64,000 bases of DNA from Clostridium lacusfryxellense (lineage in GTDB: Bacteria > Bacillota > Clostridia > Clostridiales > Clostridiaceae). Shown here one piece after another: positions 1 to 8,570 of the stretch (position 1 is its first letter; every line of letters starts with the position of its first letter). The position numbers were made by a program, and so were the translations under genes. The notes below the pieces were generated by a model. That model made no database searches. It was not told the DNA's origin and was given only the letters and a program-made list of their open reading frames with translations. Location: contig NZ_JAHLEB010000004.1 in NCBI RefSeq assembly GCF_018861735.1, positions 62,001 through 126,000 of the forward strand, read 5' to 3'.

Positions 1-1
1 A

Positions 2-742
2 TTGCCACCTGGAAGGCAAAAAATAGATACAAGTTATGAAAATATGTCCTCAAGTGATCATGTGTATGATTTTGCACTAAATGAGATTAATAAAGGAAGA
101 CAAGTTTACATAGTTTGTCCGCTAGTAGAAGAAAATGAAGATATGAAGTTAAGCTCAGTTGAAATGCTTTATGAAAAGTTAAAGAAAGAACAATTTAAGG
201 ATACAAATATAGCAATGATATATGGTAAAATGCCCAGTAAGCTTAAGAATGAAGTAATGGATAAATTTAAAGATGGAGAAATTAAAGTGCTAGTTTCTAC
301 TACGGTAATTGAAGTGGGAGTAAATGTGCCTAACGCCACAGTTATGATAATTGAAAACTCAGAAAGATTTGGGCTTGCACAACTTCATCAACTTAGAGGA
401 AGAGTAGGGAGAGGAAAGTATAAGTCCTATTGTATACTACTGGCTAAAATTACAAATAATATAGTTAGAAAAAGACTAGAGGTACTTATAAAAAGTAATG
501 ATGGCTTTTATATCGCCGAAGAAGATTTAAAAACTAGAGGTGCAGGAGAATTATTTGGAATTAGGCAGTCTGGTGAATCAGGTTTAATTCTAGCAGATGT
601 GATTTGTGACATCGATATTTTAAAGCTGGCAAATAATGAAGCAAAGAATTTAATACAAAGCAATAATAGTGAAGATGTGGTTGTGAAAAATGATATAATA
701 GAAAAAATAAAGAAAAGTTCTAACTACATTTGTTTTAATTAA
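2..742 (+). CDS. recG: ATP-dependent DNA helicase RecG, C-terminal part (5' end outside window)
   Basis: RecG remodels stalled replication forks and branched recombination intermediates, unwinding them with ATP. Only the last 246 or so codons are present, because the window begins inside the gene. The visible part holds the C-terminal superfamily 2 helicase lobe: STTVIEVGVNVP (about residues 99-110 of the fragment) and HQLRGRVGRG (129-138, helicase motif VI with its arginine finger), followed by the TRGAGELFG segment typical of RecG. The stop is TAA at 740-742. rsmD follows after a short AT-rich gap, as is usual in clostridia. The reading frame is intact to its end, so this is truncation by the window and not a pseudogene. 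Confidence 0.95.
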   Translation: MPPGRQKIDTSYENMSSSDHVYDFALNEINKGRQVYIVCPLVEENEDMKLSSVEMLYEKLKKEQFKDTNIAMIYGKMPSKLKNEVMDKFKDGEIKVLVSTTVIEVGVNVPNATVMIIENSERFGLAQLHQLRGRVGRGKYKSYCILLAKITNNIVRKRLEVLIKSNDGFYIAEEDLKTRGAGELFGIRQSGESGLILADVICDIDILKLANNEAKNLIQSNNSEDVVVKNDIIEKIKKSSNYICFN

Positions 743-819
743 GAAAAAAATAGTTTTGTATAAATTACATATATATGTTAAAATATTATCGAAACTTGCT
801 TAGATGGAGGAATAAACGT

Positions 820-1371
820 ATGAGAATTATCGCAGGAAATGCAAGAGGAAGAAAATTATTATCGCCTGTTGGAATGGGAACAAGGCCAACATTAGATAGA
901 ATAAAAGAAGCTATGTTTAATATAATTCAAAATAGGCTAGTTGGAGCTGTAGTTGTAGATATGTTTTCGGGTACAGGTAGCTTAGGACTCGAGGCAGCAA
1001 GTAGAGGAGCGTCCAAATGTTATTTAATTGACATGGGGGATACTACATTTGAAATGCTACAAAAAAATGTAGATAATCTAAAGTTTAACGATAAATGTGA
1101 ATGTTTAAAAGGTGATACATATAAATACATGGAACAGTTTGCAAATGATAAAATTGTATTTGATTTAATTTTTATAGATCCACCATATGCCAAAGAAATG
1201 ATTCCACCAGCTATTGAAATAATTGGTGCAAATAGTCTTTTAAGAAAAGATGGATTGATTGTTTGTAAAATAGATTCGTCAGAGGAAATATATGAAGGTA
1301 ATTCTATTATTCAGCTTTCGAGTTCAAGAAAATATGGTAACACTACTGTATTGTTTTATGAATACAAGTAA
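820..1371 (+). CDS. rsmD: 16S rRNA (guanine966-N2)-methyltransferase RsmD
   Basis: RsmD methylates N2 of G966 in 16S rRNA of the small subunit, using S-adenosylmethionine. The 183-residue product begins MRIIAGNARGRKL, the family's usual N-terminus. It carries the SAM-binding loop DMFSGTGSLGLE (about 47-58) and the catalytic DPPY motif (about 120-123). I chose the ATG at 820 over an in-frame ATG at 775 because TGGAGG lies at 804-809 and the extra 15 residues do not look like the family. It sits between recG and coaD; rsmD-coaD is a very common bacterial pair. Confidence 0.95.
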   Translation: MRIIAGNARGRKLLSPVGMGTRPTLDRIKEAMFNIIQNRLVGAVVVDMFSGTGSLGLEAASRGASKCYLIDMGDTTFEMLQKNVDNLKFNDKCECLKGDTYKYMEQFANDKIVFDLIFIDPPYAKEMIPPAIEIIGANSLLRKDGLIVCKIDSSEEIYEGNSIIQLSSSRKYGNTTVLFYEYK

Positions 1372-1411
1372 GATAATATTAAAGGATTAGTAGCTCATTT
1401 GGAGTAAATAC

Positions 1412-1471
1412 ATGGATGGTAACAATTGTAATTGTAATCTATCCAAAGGAAGACATGGAGGAACAACATGA
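1412..1471 (+). CDS. Candidate 19-codon ORF translationally coupled to coaD
   Basis: Between rsmD and coaD there is a short frame: ATG at 1412, TGA at 1469-1471, product [23 protein letters not shown] at 1401-1404 gives a 7-nt spacer to the ATG. The stop overlaps the coaD start as ATGA, an arrangement typical of coupled translation. It has two cysteines in a CNC pattern and no recognisable domain. It could equally be chance in a 96-bp gap, where the same bases can form an imperfect hairpin (TGGATGG against CTATCCA). I do not know a function. Confidence 0.25.
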   Translation: MDGNNCNCNLSKGRHGGTT

Positions 1472-1950
1472 AAAAAGCAATTTGCCCTGGAAGTTTCGAT
1501 CCAATAACGAATGGACATTTAGACATTATTGAGAGAGCGTCTAGAGTTTTTGATGAATTAATAGTAGGTGTAGTTGTTAACCCAGAGAAAAAATGTCTCT
1601 TCTCTGTAGATGAGAGGGTTGAACAAATAAAAAATATAGTGAAAAATTTAACTAATGTAAAGGTTAAGAAGTTTAGTGGGTTACTTGTACACTTAATGAA
1701 TGAGGAGAACGTCACAGTAATTGTGAAAGGGCTCAGAAGTGTATCAGATTTCGAATATGAGTTTCAAATGGCATCAATGAACAATAAATTGGATCCAAGC
1801 AAGGAAACTATATTTATGATGGCAAAGGCGGAGTATTGCTATATAAGTTCTTCATCGGTTAAGCAGGTTGCAATGCTTGGTGGAGTAATTAATGGGTTAG
1901 TACCTGAAGAAATAATTCCAGACATTATAAAGAAAATTAATTTAAAATAG
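1468..1950 (+). CDS. coaD: Phosphopantetheine adenylyltransferase CoaD
   Basis: CoaD transfers AMP from ATP to 4'-phosphopantetheine to give dephospho-CoA, the penultimate step of coenzyme A synthesis. The 160-residue product has the usual family length. It opens with the nucleotidyltransferase signature [12 protein letters not shown] (about 8-19, containing the T/HxGH motif) and ends with the [11 protein letters not shown] segment matching the ISSTxxR-type motif. The start is supported by GGAGG at 1459-1463. It follows rsmD and may be coupled to a tiny upstream ORF. CoA supply fits the nearby pta/ackA and lipid genes, although that proximity is common in clostridia and proves no shared control. 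Confidence 0.97.
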   Translation: MKKAICPGSFDPITNGHLDIIERASRVFDELIVGVVVNPEKKCLFSVDERVEQIKNIVKNLTNVKVKKFSGLLVHLMNEENVTVIVKGLRSVSDFEYEFQMASMNNKLDPSKETIFMMAKAEYCYISSSSVKQVAMLGGVINGLVPEEIIPDIIKKINLK

Positions 1951-1961
1951 GTGGTGGAAAT

Positions 1962-2492
1962 ATGGATATGGATGTAATTAAACTTTTAGAATATCTTCAA
2001 GGAATTATTGAAAGTTCATCTAAAATACCTGTAACAGGTAAAGCTGTTATAAATAAAAAAGAAATAATGGATATAATAGATCAAATTATAAATCACTTGC
2101 CAGATGAGTTTAAGAAGGCTCAGTGGATTTGTGATGAAAAAGAGCGAATTCTAGTTGACGCACAAAAACAAGCTAAGAATTTTGAAGAAGAGACTATTGA
2201 TAAAATAAGAAGAAGAGTTGAAAAGCAAGATTTAGTCAAAGAAGCACAGACAAGAGCTGAAGAAATTATAGCATCATCTCAAAGGGATGCCAAAATTATG
2301 AGGCTAGGGGCTAAAGACTATGCTGATGAAATATTATCACAGTTAGATAAAGAGATTGAATTAAAAGGTCAGAAAATGCTCCATAAGATTAAAGGGGATG
2401 TTCAAGACTTTTTAATATCTTTGCAAGGAGAGGTTACGGATACAACAACCTCAATAAGAGAGAATGTAAAAGAACTAAGAGGTATGAAATAA
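1962..2492 (+). CDS. Coiled-coil protein of unknown function (ATP synthase subunit b/H-like)
   Basis: This is a 176-residue charged protein with no membrane segment. A short N-terminal part (about 1-55) is followed by a long, probably coiled-coil helix rich in K, E, A, Q and R (about 55-150). Proteins like it in clostridia are often labelled ATPase or V-type ATPase subunit H-like, because such helices resemble the stator stalk; I see no ATPase motif, so that label should not be read as function. ATG codons at 1962 and 1968 are both possible, with AGGTGGTGG at 1949-1957. It is 11 bp after coaD, so it is probably cotranscribed. Its last 18 bases overlap the 3' end of ylbJ on the other strand. 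Confidence 0.75.
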   Translation: MDMDVIKLLEYLQGIIESSSKIPVTGKAVINKKEIMDIIDQIINHLPDEFKKAQWICDEKERILVDAQKQAKNFEEETIDKIRRRVEKQDLVKEAQTRAEEIIASSQRDAKIMRLGAKDYADEILSQLDKEIELKGQKMLHKIKGDVQDFLISLQGEVTDTTTSIRENVKELRGMK

Positions 2493-3653
2493 TTTAATTA
2501 TTTTTATAAGTAGTAGTGGTACAAATAAAATTAATAATATTAGAAAGTATAAATTACTACTTTTATAGGTACCCATATTATTAAAAGTTAATACAGATGA
2601 TGTATGTAGAAATATAAAATATAATATAATTGTTAAGATTGATGATATTATAGCTTGAATAAATTTTCGAGCTATATATTTTTTTATAGAAATATCATAT
2701 TTATATGTGTAACTATAAACTTGAGAAATGATAGACAAACCGCTAAAAGCAATTAAAAAACTCAAAACTGGAAGTTTTACATATAGATTTGAATTACTAG
2801 AGGCTATTAAAAAACATCCGTTAGTCATCTCAAGCATTCCGAGCAATAAACCTTCTATGAAATTACTAGAAGAGCCAATAATTAAGGAAAGCTTATTAAG
2901 GATAATGTTAAATAAGGCATTATCTTTAATCATTCCTGTAAGTACAGAGAATACTACGATGAAACCACCTATGCTTAGGGAGTTTTTCATAGCGTCTTCG
3001 ATGCTGCTTTTTAATATCATACCAATATTTTCATTTGTTTTAATATTTATTGATGAACTTCTACTTCTATATTTGATTCTAAAAAAAGAATTCCTTGAGG
3101 GAATAATAAATCCCATAAAAATGCAAGATATAATATTAGATAGTAATAATATATAACCTATTTTACTACTTAACATCATAGAAGCACCTACTGATCCTAT
3201 AATGAATAGAGGACTTGAATTAGAAGCAATACTTAGCAATCTTTCGCAGGTGTTCAAATCAATTATATTTTTTTCGTATAGGTCGCAGGTATATCTTGCA
3301 CCCAAGGGATAACCACATAGTAGACTAATTAAAAGCGCAAAATTACATTCTTTTGGTAATTTCAAAGGTTTGCAAATAATGTTACCTAATAGTTTAGAGT
3401 AAATATGAATGCCATCATAGCTTATTATAATATTTATTATTACTAAAAACGGGAAAAGAGAAGGGAAAATTGCATTGAAAAATAGCTTTGCACCGGATAT
3501 GGTGTATTGGATACAAATATTTGGGTCTAATATTATTTGAAGAATAATAAGAGAACAAATTAATGTTATAGATAAATTTATCTTCAAAGTTTTAAATAGT
3601 TTAATTAATAATAGTATTATTAAAATTAGTAATATAATTAATAGTAATTTCAA
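2475..3653 (-). CDS. ylbJ: Sporulation integral membrane protein YlbJ (SpoVV)
   Basis: In Bacillus this protein, renamed SpoVV, is needed for dipicolinic acid to leave the mother cell towards the forespore, so it points to an endospore former. The 392-residue product is a polytopic membrane protein. It starts with a very hydrophobic helix after MKLLL and contains the nucleoside-transporter-gate-like stretches FPSLFPFLVI and LLCGYPLGA (first third), with a second matching half near SIGGFIVVFSVLTG. The start is TTG at 3653, preceded on the minus strand by AAGGGG. It converges on and slightly overlaps the upstream coiled-coil gene. Family assignment is by these motifs and length. Confidence 0.85.
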   Translation of the reverse strand: MKLLLIILLILIILLLIKLFKTLKINLSITLICSLIILQIILDPNICIQYTISGAKLFFNAIFPSLFPFLVIINIIISYDGIHIYSKLLGNIICKPLKLPKECNFALLISLLCGYPLGARYTCDLYEKNIIDLNTCERLLSIASNSSPLFIIGSVGASMMLSSKIGYILLLSNIISCIFMGFIIPSRNSFFRIKYRSRSSSINIKTNENIGMILKSSIEDAMKNSLSIGGFIVVFSVLTGMIKDNALFNIILNKLSLIIGSSSNFIEGLLLGMLEMTNGCFLIASSNSNLYVKLPVLSFLIAFSGLSIISQVYSYTYKYDISIKKYIARKFIQAIISSILTIILYFIFLHTSSVLTFNNMGTYKSSNLYFLILLILFVPLLLIKIIKLFHTS

Positions 3654-3730
3654 ATGCTAAACCCCTTTTCAAAGTATTACTGTATTAAATATATTTGAAT
3701 CTTAATAAACTTATGTGTTGAAAACACTAA

Positions 3731-3780
3731 TTTAAAATAAAATAAATGCTACTATCTATTAAAGATAGTAGCATTTATTT
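3731..3780 (-). terminator. Intrinsic terminator of tmcAL
   Basis: A perfect 18-bp stem (3740-3757 with 3763-3780) closes a 5-nt loop. On the minus strand it is followed by TATTTTAAA. The arm begins in the stop codon of tmcAL, so the gene and its terminator are fused end to end. Confidence 0.85.
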
Positions 3781-5003
3781 TATTCTATAATAATAGGGGA
3801 TATCAAATAATCACTATTAGGATTTATGCTGCTATTTATAATACTGTAAGCCTTAGTAGACTGTATATCTAACCTCATGGTATCATTTAATTCTTTAGGC
3901 ATTTTAGTGTAAAGTGGAATACTACTGTTCAATTTAATTGATTTTAGAATTGATTTTCCATTTGAATTAAATCCTAAAATCCGAGCATAGGGACAAGGCA
4001 TAGATCTTAATTCGTTTGTATTAAAATTATCAAACCCTATAAAATATTGGCATAATATTCTACTGATTCTGCTATAAGTGTAACGCTTACTTTTTATAGC
4101 TTCCATTGCACTAGAATAGCTTAGACTATTTTGTAAGGATTTTATAATCTTATTATCGAGACCTTCAGACACATCTGGCAAATTAACCAAAGTATTCTTT
4201 GATGTTTCAGATTTATATTTAATGAATGGGAACATTGAATCTTCAGATATAAATTTGCCATTCTTAGAATATATCTTTTGAATCTCATCTAATACTGAAT
4301 TTGGTACATGACCGGCAAGATTTGATAAAGAGCCATCCTCTTTCACAAATTTTCTTATAGCACTAGCACTTGAAAATTCATTATTTAATAAATTACTGTC
4401 ATAAGCTGCTCCTTGTCTTTTTAAGGTGTAGGGGATAATAGAACTATTTAATTTGATTAGGCTTTTGCAATACTCTATACCAAGTATATTATTAGAAGAA
4501 TTTAAAAAATCACCTAACAATAAGTTTGATAAATCTTTGTCAGAGTTTTTCAAGTAATCGTAAAGCGCTTTAGCTCTTGCTAAGGGGTAACCAATACCAC
4601 TAGATAAATAGGATTTTAACATAGATTTAAATTCGATGGGTTCTTCAAGTAAAATATTAGATATGGTGTATATATCATGAATATCTCCATGTTCACTACC
4701 AAAGCAAATATTATTTACTATTCCAAGACTGTTTAGAAGACTGACAGCGCCATATGAAAAAAATTCTGCTGAGGATATGCTATAAATAGCAGGTAGTTCT
4801 ATTACCAAATCTACACCATTATTTAATGCCATTTTAGTTTTCGTCCATTTATCTATACTTGATGGTATTCCACGTTGAGCAAAGTTTCCACTCATAACGC
4901 AAATTAAGGCATCACAATTTGTTAGTTCTTTGGTTTTATTTATATGATATACGTGACCGTTATGCAATGGATTATATTCAACAATTATACCGGAAATATT
5001 CAT
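3780..5003 (-). CDS. tmcAL: tRNA(Met) cytidine acetate ligase TmcAL (YlbM)
   Basis: TmcAL acetylates the wobble cytidine of elongator tRNA-Met, activating acetate with ATP. The 407-residue protein has the nucleotidyltransferase HxGH motif as HNGH (14-17) in NPLHNGHVYHI, then GNFAQRGIPSSIDKW and VDLVIELP, all typical of the family. The ATG at 5003 is preceded on the minus strand by AGGTGA. It faces away from pta across a 380-bp intergenic region. Acetate is its substrate and acetate-forming pta-ackA lie next door; I infer no functional link from that, since this neighbourhood is common in clostridia. Confidence 0.92.
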   Translation of the reverse strand: MNISGIIVEYNPLHNGHVYHINKTKELTNCDALICVMSGNFAQRGIPSSIDKWTKTKMALNNGVDLVIELPAIYSISSAEFFSYGAVSLLNSLGIVNNICFGSEHGDIHDIYTISNILLEEPIEFKSMLKSYLSSGIGYPLARAKALYDYLKNSDKDLSNLLLGDFLNSSNNILGIEYCKSLIKLNSSIIPYTLKRQGAAYDSNLLNNEFSSASAIRKFVKEDGSLSNLAGHVPNSVLDEIQKIYSKNGKFISEDSMFPFIKYKSETSKNTLVNLPDVSEGLDNKIIKSLQNSLSYSSAMEAIKSKRYTYSRISRILCQYFIGFDNFNTNELRSMPCPYARILGFNSNGKSILKSIKLNSSIPLYTKMPKELNDTMRLDIQSTKAYSIINSSINPNSDYLISPIIIE

Positions 5004-5294
5004 TAATTCACCTCAAGAAAGCTTTTATTAATAAATTAAATATATTATTTTTATATTAATCGTAAGCTAATATTTTATATATAAAGAGAAATTATTAAAA
5101 AATATGTTACATATTTTGATTAAAGCGATAATTAAATAGCACTTTAGGGAATGCTACTAAAACAAGTGTTACTGGTATATTATATAGTATAAAACGAATT
5201 AATAAAAGTAAATATACTAATGTATAAAGCTAAAAAGAGCGAAAATTAAGAATAGATTGAATATATTGAATGGTGATGATTTTAATATTTTATG

Positions 5295-5324
5295 TTGAAA
5301 TGTGTAGGTGAAAAGGTGTATATT
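5295..5324 (+). promoter_or_regulatory. Candidate sigma-A promoter of pta-ackA
   Basis: TTGAAA (5295-5300) and TATATT (5319-5324) are separated by 18 bp, close to the vegetative consensus, 60 bp before the pta start. The -10 box lies within the first copy of a direct repeat. Confidence 0.55.
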
Positions 5325-5346
5325 ATTAATATTGTATATTATTAAT
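5318..5346 (+). repeat. Direct repeat of a 13-mer upstream of pta
   Basis: GTATATTATTAAT occurs at 5318-5330 and again at 5334-5346, a 16-bp period. The first copy covers the proposed -10 box and the second lies where transcription would start. It may be an operator or only low-complexity AT sequence. Confidence 0.5.
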
Positions 5347-5383
5347 GATTATAAGTTAATAATAACTGAGAGGAGATATAAGA

Positions 5384-6385
5384 ATGACATTTATAGAGAA
5401 AATATGTTTAAAAGCACAAGCAGATAAAAAAAGAATAGTACTTCCAGAAGGTGAAGAAGAAAGAACTATAAGAGCTAGTGAGGTAATCAAAAACAAATCA
5501 TTGGCGGAGGTAGTATTAATCGGGGATATAAGTGTAATTAAAGCAAAAGCTGCTAAATTCGGAGTTAACATTGAAGGTATAGAAATCGTTGATCCAATAA
5601 CTTCTGAAAAAGCTGAAATTTATGCAAAAGAATTTTATGAGTTAAGGAAAAAGAAAGGCATGACTATAGAAAAAGCAGCAGAGACAGTAAAAGACCCTGT
5701 CTATTTTGCAACTATGATGCTTAAAATGGGAGAAGTCGATGGAATGGTTTCCGGAGCAGTACATTATACTGGAGATTTACTTAGACCAGGAATGCAAATA
5801 ATTAAAACAGCACCAGGAATGAAGATAGTTTCAAGTTTCTTTATAATTGAATTGCCTTACAATCATTTTGGAGAAAACGGACTTCTTTTATTTGGTGATT
5901 CTGCTGTTAATATAAACCCTAGTGCAGAAGAACTAGCAGATATAGCTATTAGTACTGCAGATAATGCAAAAGTATTATGTGATTTTGAACCTAAGGTTGC
6001 AATGTTATCATTTTCTACTAGAGGAAGTGCAAAACATGAATTTGTTGATAAAGTAGTAAAAGCTACTGAGATTGCAAGAGCTGCTAGACCGGATTTACAA
6101 ATTGATGGCGAACTTCAGTTAGATGCTGCTATTGTATGTTCTGTAGCAAATCTAAAAGCGCCAGACAGTACAGTAGCCGGATACGCAAATGTTTTAATAT
6201 TCCCAGATATACAATCCGGAAACATTGGATACAAATTAGTGCAAAGATTTGCTAAAGCAAAAGCTATTGGACCAATATGTCAAGGTTTTGCAAAACCTAT
6301 AAATGATTTATCAAGAGGATGTAATGTAGAAGACATAGTTAATGTTGTTGCAGTAACTGCAGTGCAAGCTCAAACTCAAAAATAG
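5384..6385 (+). CDS. pta: Phosphate acetyltransferase Pta
   Basis: Pta converts acetyl-CoA and phosphate to acetyl phosphate, the first step of ATP-yielding acetate formation in clostridial fermentation. The 333-residue product has the length of the short, single-domain enzymes and lacks the long N-terminal regulatory part seen in E. coli. Family features include RIVLPEGEEERTIRA near the start, HYTGDLLRPGMQIIKT near 130-145 and the C-terminal NVLIFPDIQSGNIGYKLVQR. GAGGAG lies 9 nt before the ATG. It is followed after 49 bp by ackA, with which it forms the classic acetate operon; acetyl phosphate may also act as a cellular phosphodonor. Confidence 0.97.
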   Translation: MTFIEKICLKAQADKKRIVLPEGEEERTIRASEVIKNKSLAEVVLIGDISVIKAKAAKFGVNIEGIEIVDPITSEKAEIYAKEFYELRKKKGMTIEKAAETVKDPVYFATMMLKMGEVDGMVSGAVHYTGDLLRPGMQIIKTAPGMKIVSSFFIIELPYNHFGENGLLLFGDSAVNINPSAEELADIAISTADNAKVLCDFEPKVAMLSFSTRGSAKHEFVDKVVKATEIARAARPDLQIDGELQLDAAIVCSVANLKAPDSTVAGYANVLIFPDIQSGNIGYKLVQRFAKAKAIGPICQGFAKPINDLSRGCNVEDIVNVVAVTAVQAQTQK

Positions 6386-6434
6386 TTTTACATATTAAAA
6401 ACATATATTAATATAAAGTAGGGAGGCAAATTTT

Positions 6435-7625
6435 ATGAAAATATTAGTTATAAATTGTGGAAGTTCATCACTTAAGTATCAATTAATAGACATGGAAAAT
6501 GAAAAATGCTTAGCACTTGGACTTGTAGAAAGAATTGGAATAGAAGGATCAAAATTAACACAAAAGGTTAATGGTGAAAAGTTTATTATTCAAGAAGCAA
6601 TGAAGGATCATACAGATGCTATTAGATTAGTAATTGGAGCACTTATAGACGCTCAGCACGGAGTTATTAAAGAATTATCAGAAATAGGCGCTGTTGGACA
6701 TAGAGTAGTTCATGGTGGAGAAAAATATGCGCAATCAGTTAAAATTAATGATGATGTAATGAAGATTTTAGAAGAATGTTCAAAACTTGCACCTCTTCAC
6801 AACCCAGCTAATATAATTGGAATCAATGCTTGTAAAGTACTTATGCCAAGTGTGCCAATGGTAGCTGTATTTGACACTGCGTTTCATCAAACAATGCCAG
6901 AAGTTGCATACATATACCCACTCCCATATGACCTTTATACTGAATACGGTGTTAGAAAATATGGATTCCACGGCACATCTCACAGATATGTTTCAAGCAA
7001 AGCGGCAGAGATGATGGGCAAGGATATAAAGGATTTAAAATTAATTACTTGCCACTTAGGAAATGGAGCAAGTGCTGCTGCCATTGAAAATGGTAAATCA
7101 GTAGAAACAAGTATGGGGTTCACTCCACTTGAGGGAATAGCTATGGGAACTAGATGCGGAAGTATAGATCCAGCTATATTAACATATATTATGAAAGAAA
7201 AAAATCTTACAATTGAACAAGTAAATGATATGATGAATAAAGAATCTGGAGTGTTCGGAATATCAGGAGTTAGCAGCGATTTTAGAGATATAGAAGATGC
7301 TGCATGGAAAGATGGTAATCATAGAGCACAACTTGCAATTGATGTATTCTGCTATAAAGTTAAGAAATTTATAGGTTCTTACGTTGCAGTAATGGGCGGA
7401 GTAGATGCTATTGTATTTACTGCTGGCCTTGGTGAAAACTCTCCAGAAACTAGGGAACAGATTTGTAAAGGACTAGAATTTTTAGGAGCAACTATAGATA
7501 ATGCTAAGAATAATGTTAGAGGGAAAGAAGCAGAAATTAGCACTGATGATTCAACAACTAAAATATTTGTTATACCAACAAACGAAGAATTAGTAATTGC
7601 AAGAGATACATTAGAGTTAATATAA
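6435..7625 (+). CDS. ackA: Acetate kinase AckA
   Basis: AckA transfers the phosphoryl group of acetyl phosphate to ADP, making ATP and acetate. The 396-residue product carries the ASKHA-fold phosphate loop [13 protein letters not shown] (about 5-17), [27 protein letters not shown] (catalytic region), CHLGNGAS and [15 protein letters not shown], all diagnostic. GGGAGG at 6421-6426 sets the start. It is the second gene of the pta-ackA operon. No clear terminator follows; a strong new promoter begins 33 bp downstream, so read-through into yceD is possible. Confidence 0.98.
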   Translation: MKILVINCGSSSLKYQLIDMENEKCLALGLVERIGIEGSKLTQKVNGEKFIIQEAMKDHTDAIRLVIGALIDAQHGVIKELSEIGAVGHRVVHGGEKYAQSVKINDDVMKILEECSKLAPLHNPANIIGINACKVLMPSVPMVAVFDTAFHQTMPEVAYIYPLPYDLYTEYGVRKYGFHGTSHRYVSSKAAEMMGKDIKDLKLITCHLGNGASAAAIENGKSVETSMGFTPLEGIAMGTRCGSIDPAILTYIMKEKNLTIEQVNDMMNKESGVFGISGVSSDFRDIEDAAWKDGNHRAQLAIDVFCYKVKKFIGSYVAVMGGVDAIVFTAGLGENSPETREQICKGLEFLGATIDNAKNNVRGKEAEISTDDSTTKIFVIPTNEELVIARDTLELI

Positions 7626-7657
7626 TAAAATCATCTAAGAACTATGATAAATAAATC

Positions 7658-7686
7658 TTGACTTTTTACTGGATTGTTTATATAAT
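7658..7686 (+). promoter_or_regulatory. Strong sigma-A promoter of yceD-rpmF
   Basis: TTGACT (7658-7663) and a perfect TATAAT (7681-7686) are exactly 17 bp apart. Transcription should start near 7693, giving a leader of about 145 nt. Confidence 0.85.
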
Positions 7687-7692
7687 AAACTG

Positions 7693-7838
7693 TGTTTGAT
7701 GTAAGTAAAAAACAATTTAGTTAGGAGGGACGCAGAAGCTTTGCTCGAGCTGTATATTTATTTATACAAGGTATAAAGATTTTCATTTTCTTTATATGAG
7801 AAAAACCAAATTGAATTTAGTTTTTCAGAGTGGATAGT
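7693..7838 (+). promoter_or_regulatory. Structured leader of yceD-rpmF with possible 11-codon uORF
   Basis: The leader contains a strong Shine-Dalgarno AGGAGGG (7723-7729) about 110 nt before yceD, where no annotated gene starts. From TTG at 7741 an 11-codon frame (LLELYIYLYKV, stop at 7774-7776) could be translated. Hairpins GTATA/TATAC and TATAAAG/CTTTATA lie between it and yceD. This looks like a regulatory leader, but I do not recognise it as a known ribosomal-protein leader. Confidence 0.4.
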
Positions 7839-8339
7839 ATGTTAATAGATATTTCAGAATTATTTAGTAATAAAAAAACAAGAAAAAAAATTCAATTAGA
7901 TTTAGAAAAAGAAAAGTTTTTCTATGATAATGAATTTATAGGGTTTTCTAAGCCAGTTAAGTTAGATTTACTTTTGAAGCCTGATGGTGACGAAATAGAG
8001 TTAACTGGGAATATTGAGACTGAACTATTACTTGCTTGTTCTAGGTGTCTTGAGACCTTTTCTTATTCAATACATATTGAATTAAATGAAAGACTATCGA
8101 AAACTCTAAAGAGTGAAGATGAGGATATTATTTTTATTGAAGATGATAGATTAGATCTAAATGAAATTGTTGAAAATAATATCATTTCTATTCTGCCTAT
8201 AAAAAAACTTTGTAATAAAAATTGTAAAGGCTTATGCCATCAGTGCGGTATCAATTTAAATCATAGTACATGTAAATGTGAATTTGATGATGTTGATCCA
8301 AGGTTGGCAAAATTAAAAAATTTGTTTTCAACTGATTAA
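7839..8339 (+). CDS. yceD: YceD/DUF177 family protein, zinc-binding-type variant
   Basis: YceD proteins are encoded beside rpmF in most bacteria and are linked to 23S rRNA accumulation; the exact activity is not settled. The 166-residue product has CSRC about 70 residues in, and a C-terminal cysteine cluster (CNKNC, CHQCG, CKC; about 126-147) suggesting a metal site. I chose ATG at 7839 (MLIDISELF) over an in-frame GTG at 7830: the GTGGA at 7830-7834 suits the ATG as a weak ribosome binding site. It is 12 bp before rpmF, so the two are cotranscribed from the promoter at 7658. Confidence 0.9.
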   Translation: MLIDISELFSNKKTRKKIQLDLEKEKFFYDNEFIGFSKPVKLDLLLKPDGDEIELTGNIETELLLACSRCLETFSYSIHIELNERLSKTLKSEDEDIIFIEDDRLDLNEIVENNIISILPIKKLCNKNCKGLCHQCGINLNHSTCKCEFDDVDPRLAKLKNLFSTD

Positions 8340-8351
8340 GGAGGTGTTACA

Positions 8352-8537
8352 ATGGGAAATCCTGCTAGAAAATTTTCAAAAGGTAGAAGAGATTCTCGAA
8401 GAGCGCAGACATTTAAACTTGGTTTACCAGGAATAGTTGAGTGCCCTCAATGCCACGATATGAAGCTTGCTCATAGAGTATGTAAAAACTGTGGATATTA
8501 CAAAAATAGAGAAGTAGTTGTTATGGAAGCAAAATAA
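8352..8537 (+). CDS. rpmF: 50S ribosomal protein L32
   Basis: L32 is a small protein of the large ribosomal subunit. The 61-residue product begins MGNPARKFSKGRR and has a complete zinc ribbon, CPQC (31-34) and CKNC (44-47), so it is the zinc-dependent form; no C-minus paralogue is visible in the window. AGGAGGTG before the ATG is a strong ribosome binding site. It follows yceD closely and is ended by an intrinsic terminator. Confidence 0.98.
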   Translation: MGNPARKFSKGRRDSRRAQTFKLGLPGIVECPQCHDMKLAHRVCKNCGYYKNREVVVMEAK

Positions 8538-8570
8538 AAAGAAAGTCGAAAGACTTTCTTTTTATTTTTT
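8537..8570 (+). terminator. Intrinsic terminator after rpmF
   Basis: AAAAGAAAGTC pairs with GACTTTCTTTT around a GAAA tetraloop, followed by a T-rich tail. It starts at the stop codon of rpmF. Confidence 0.9.

Larger units (their letters stand above)
5004..5383. other. AT-rich divergent intergenic region between tmcAL and pta
   Basis: This 380-bp stretch separates two divergent genes and holds no convincing ORF. It carries the pta promoter and a duplicated 13-mer near its right end. A small hairpin, TAGCA with TGCTA, lies around 5137-5156. No known riboswitch or operator was recognised on either strand. Confidence 0.6.

Noticed and set aside
2728-3156. 142-codon plus-strand frame opposite ylbJ
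   Set aside because: It is the antisense of a well-supported membrane protein gene, with no ribosome binding site and no family features.
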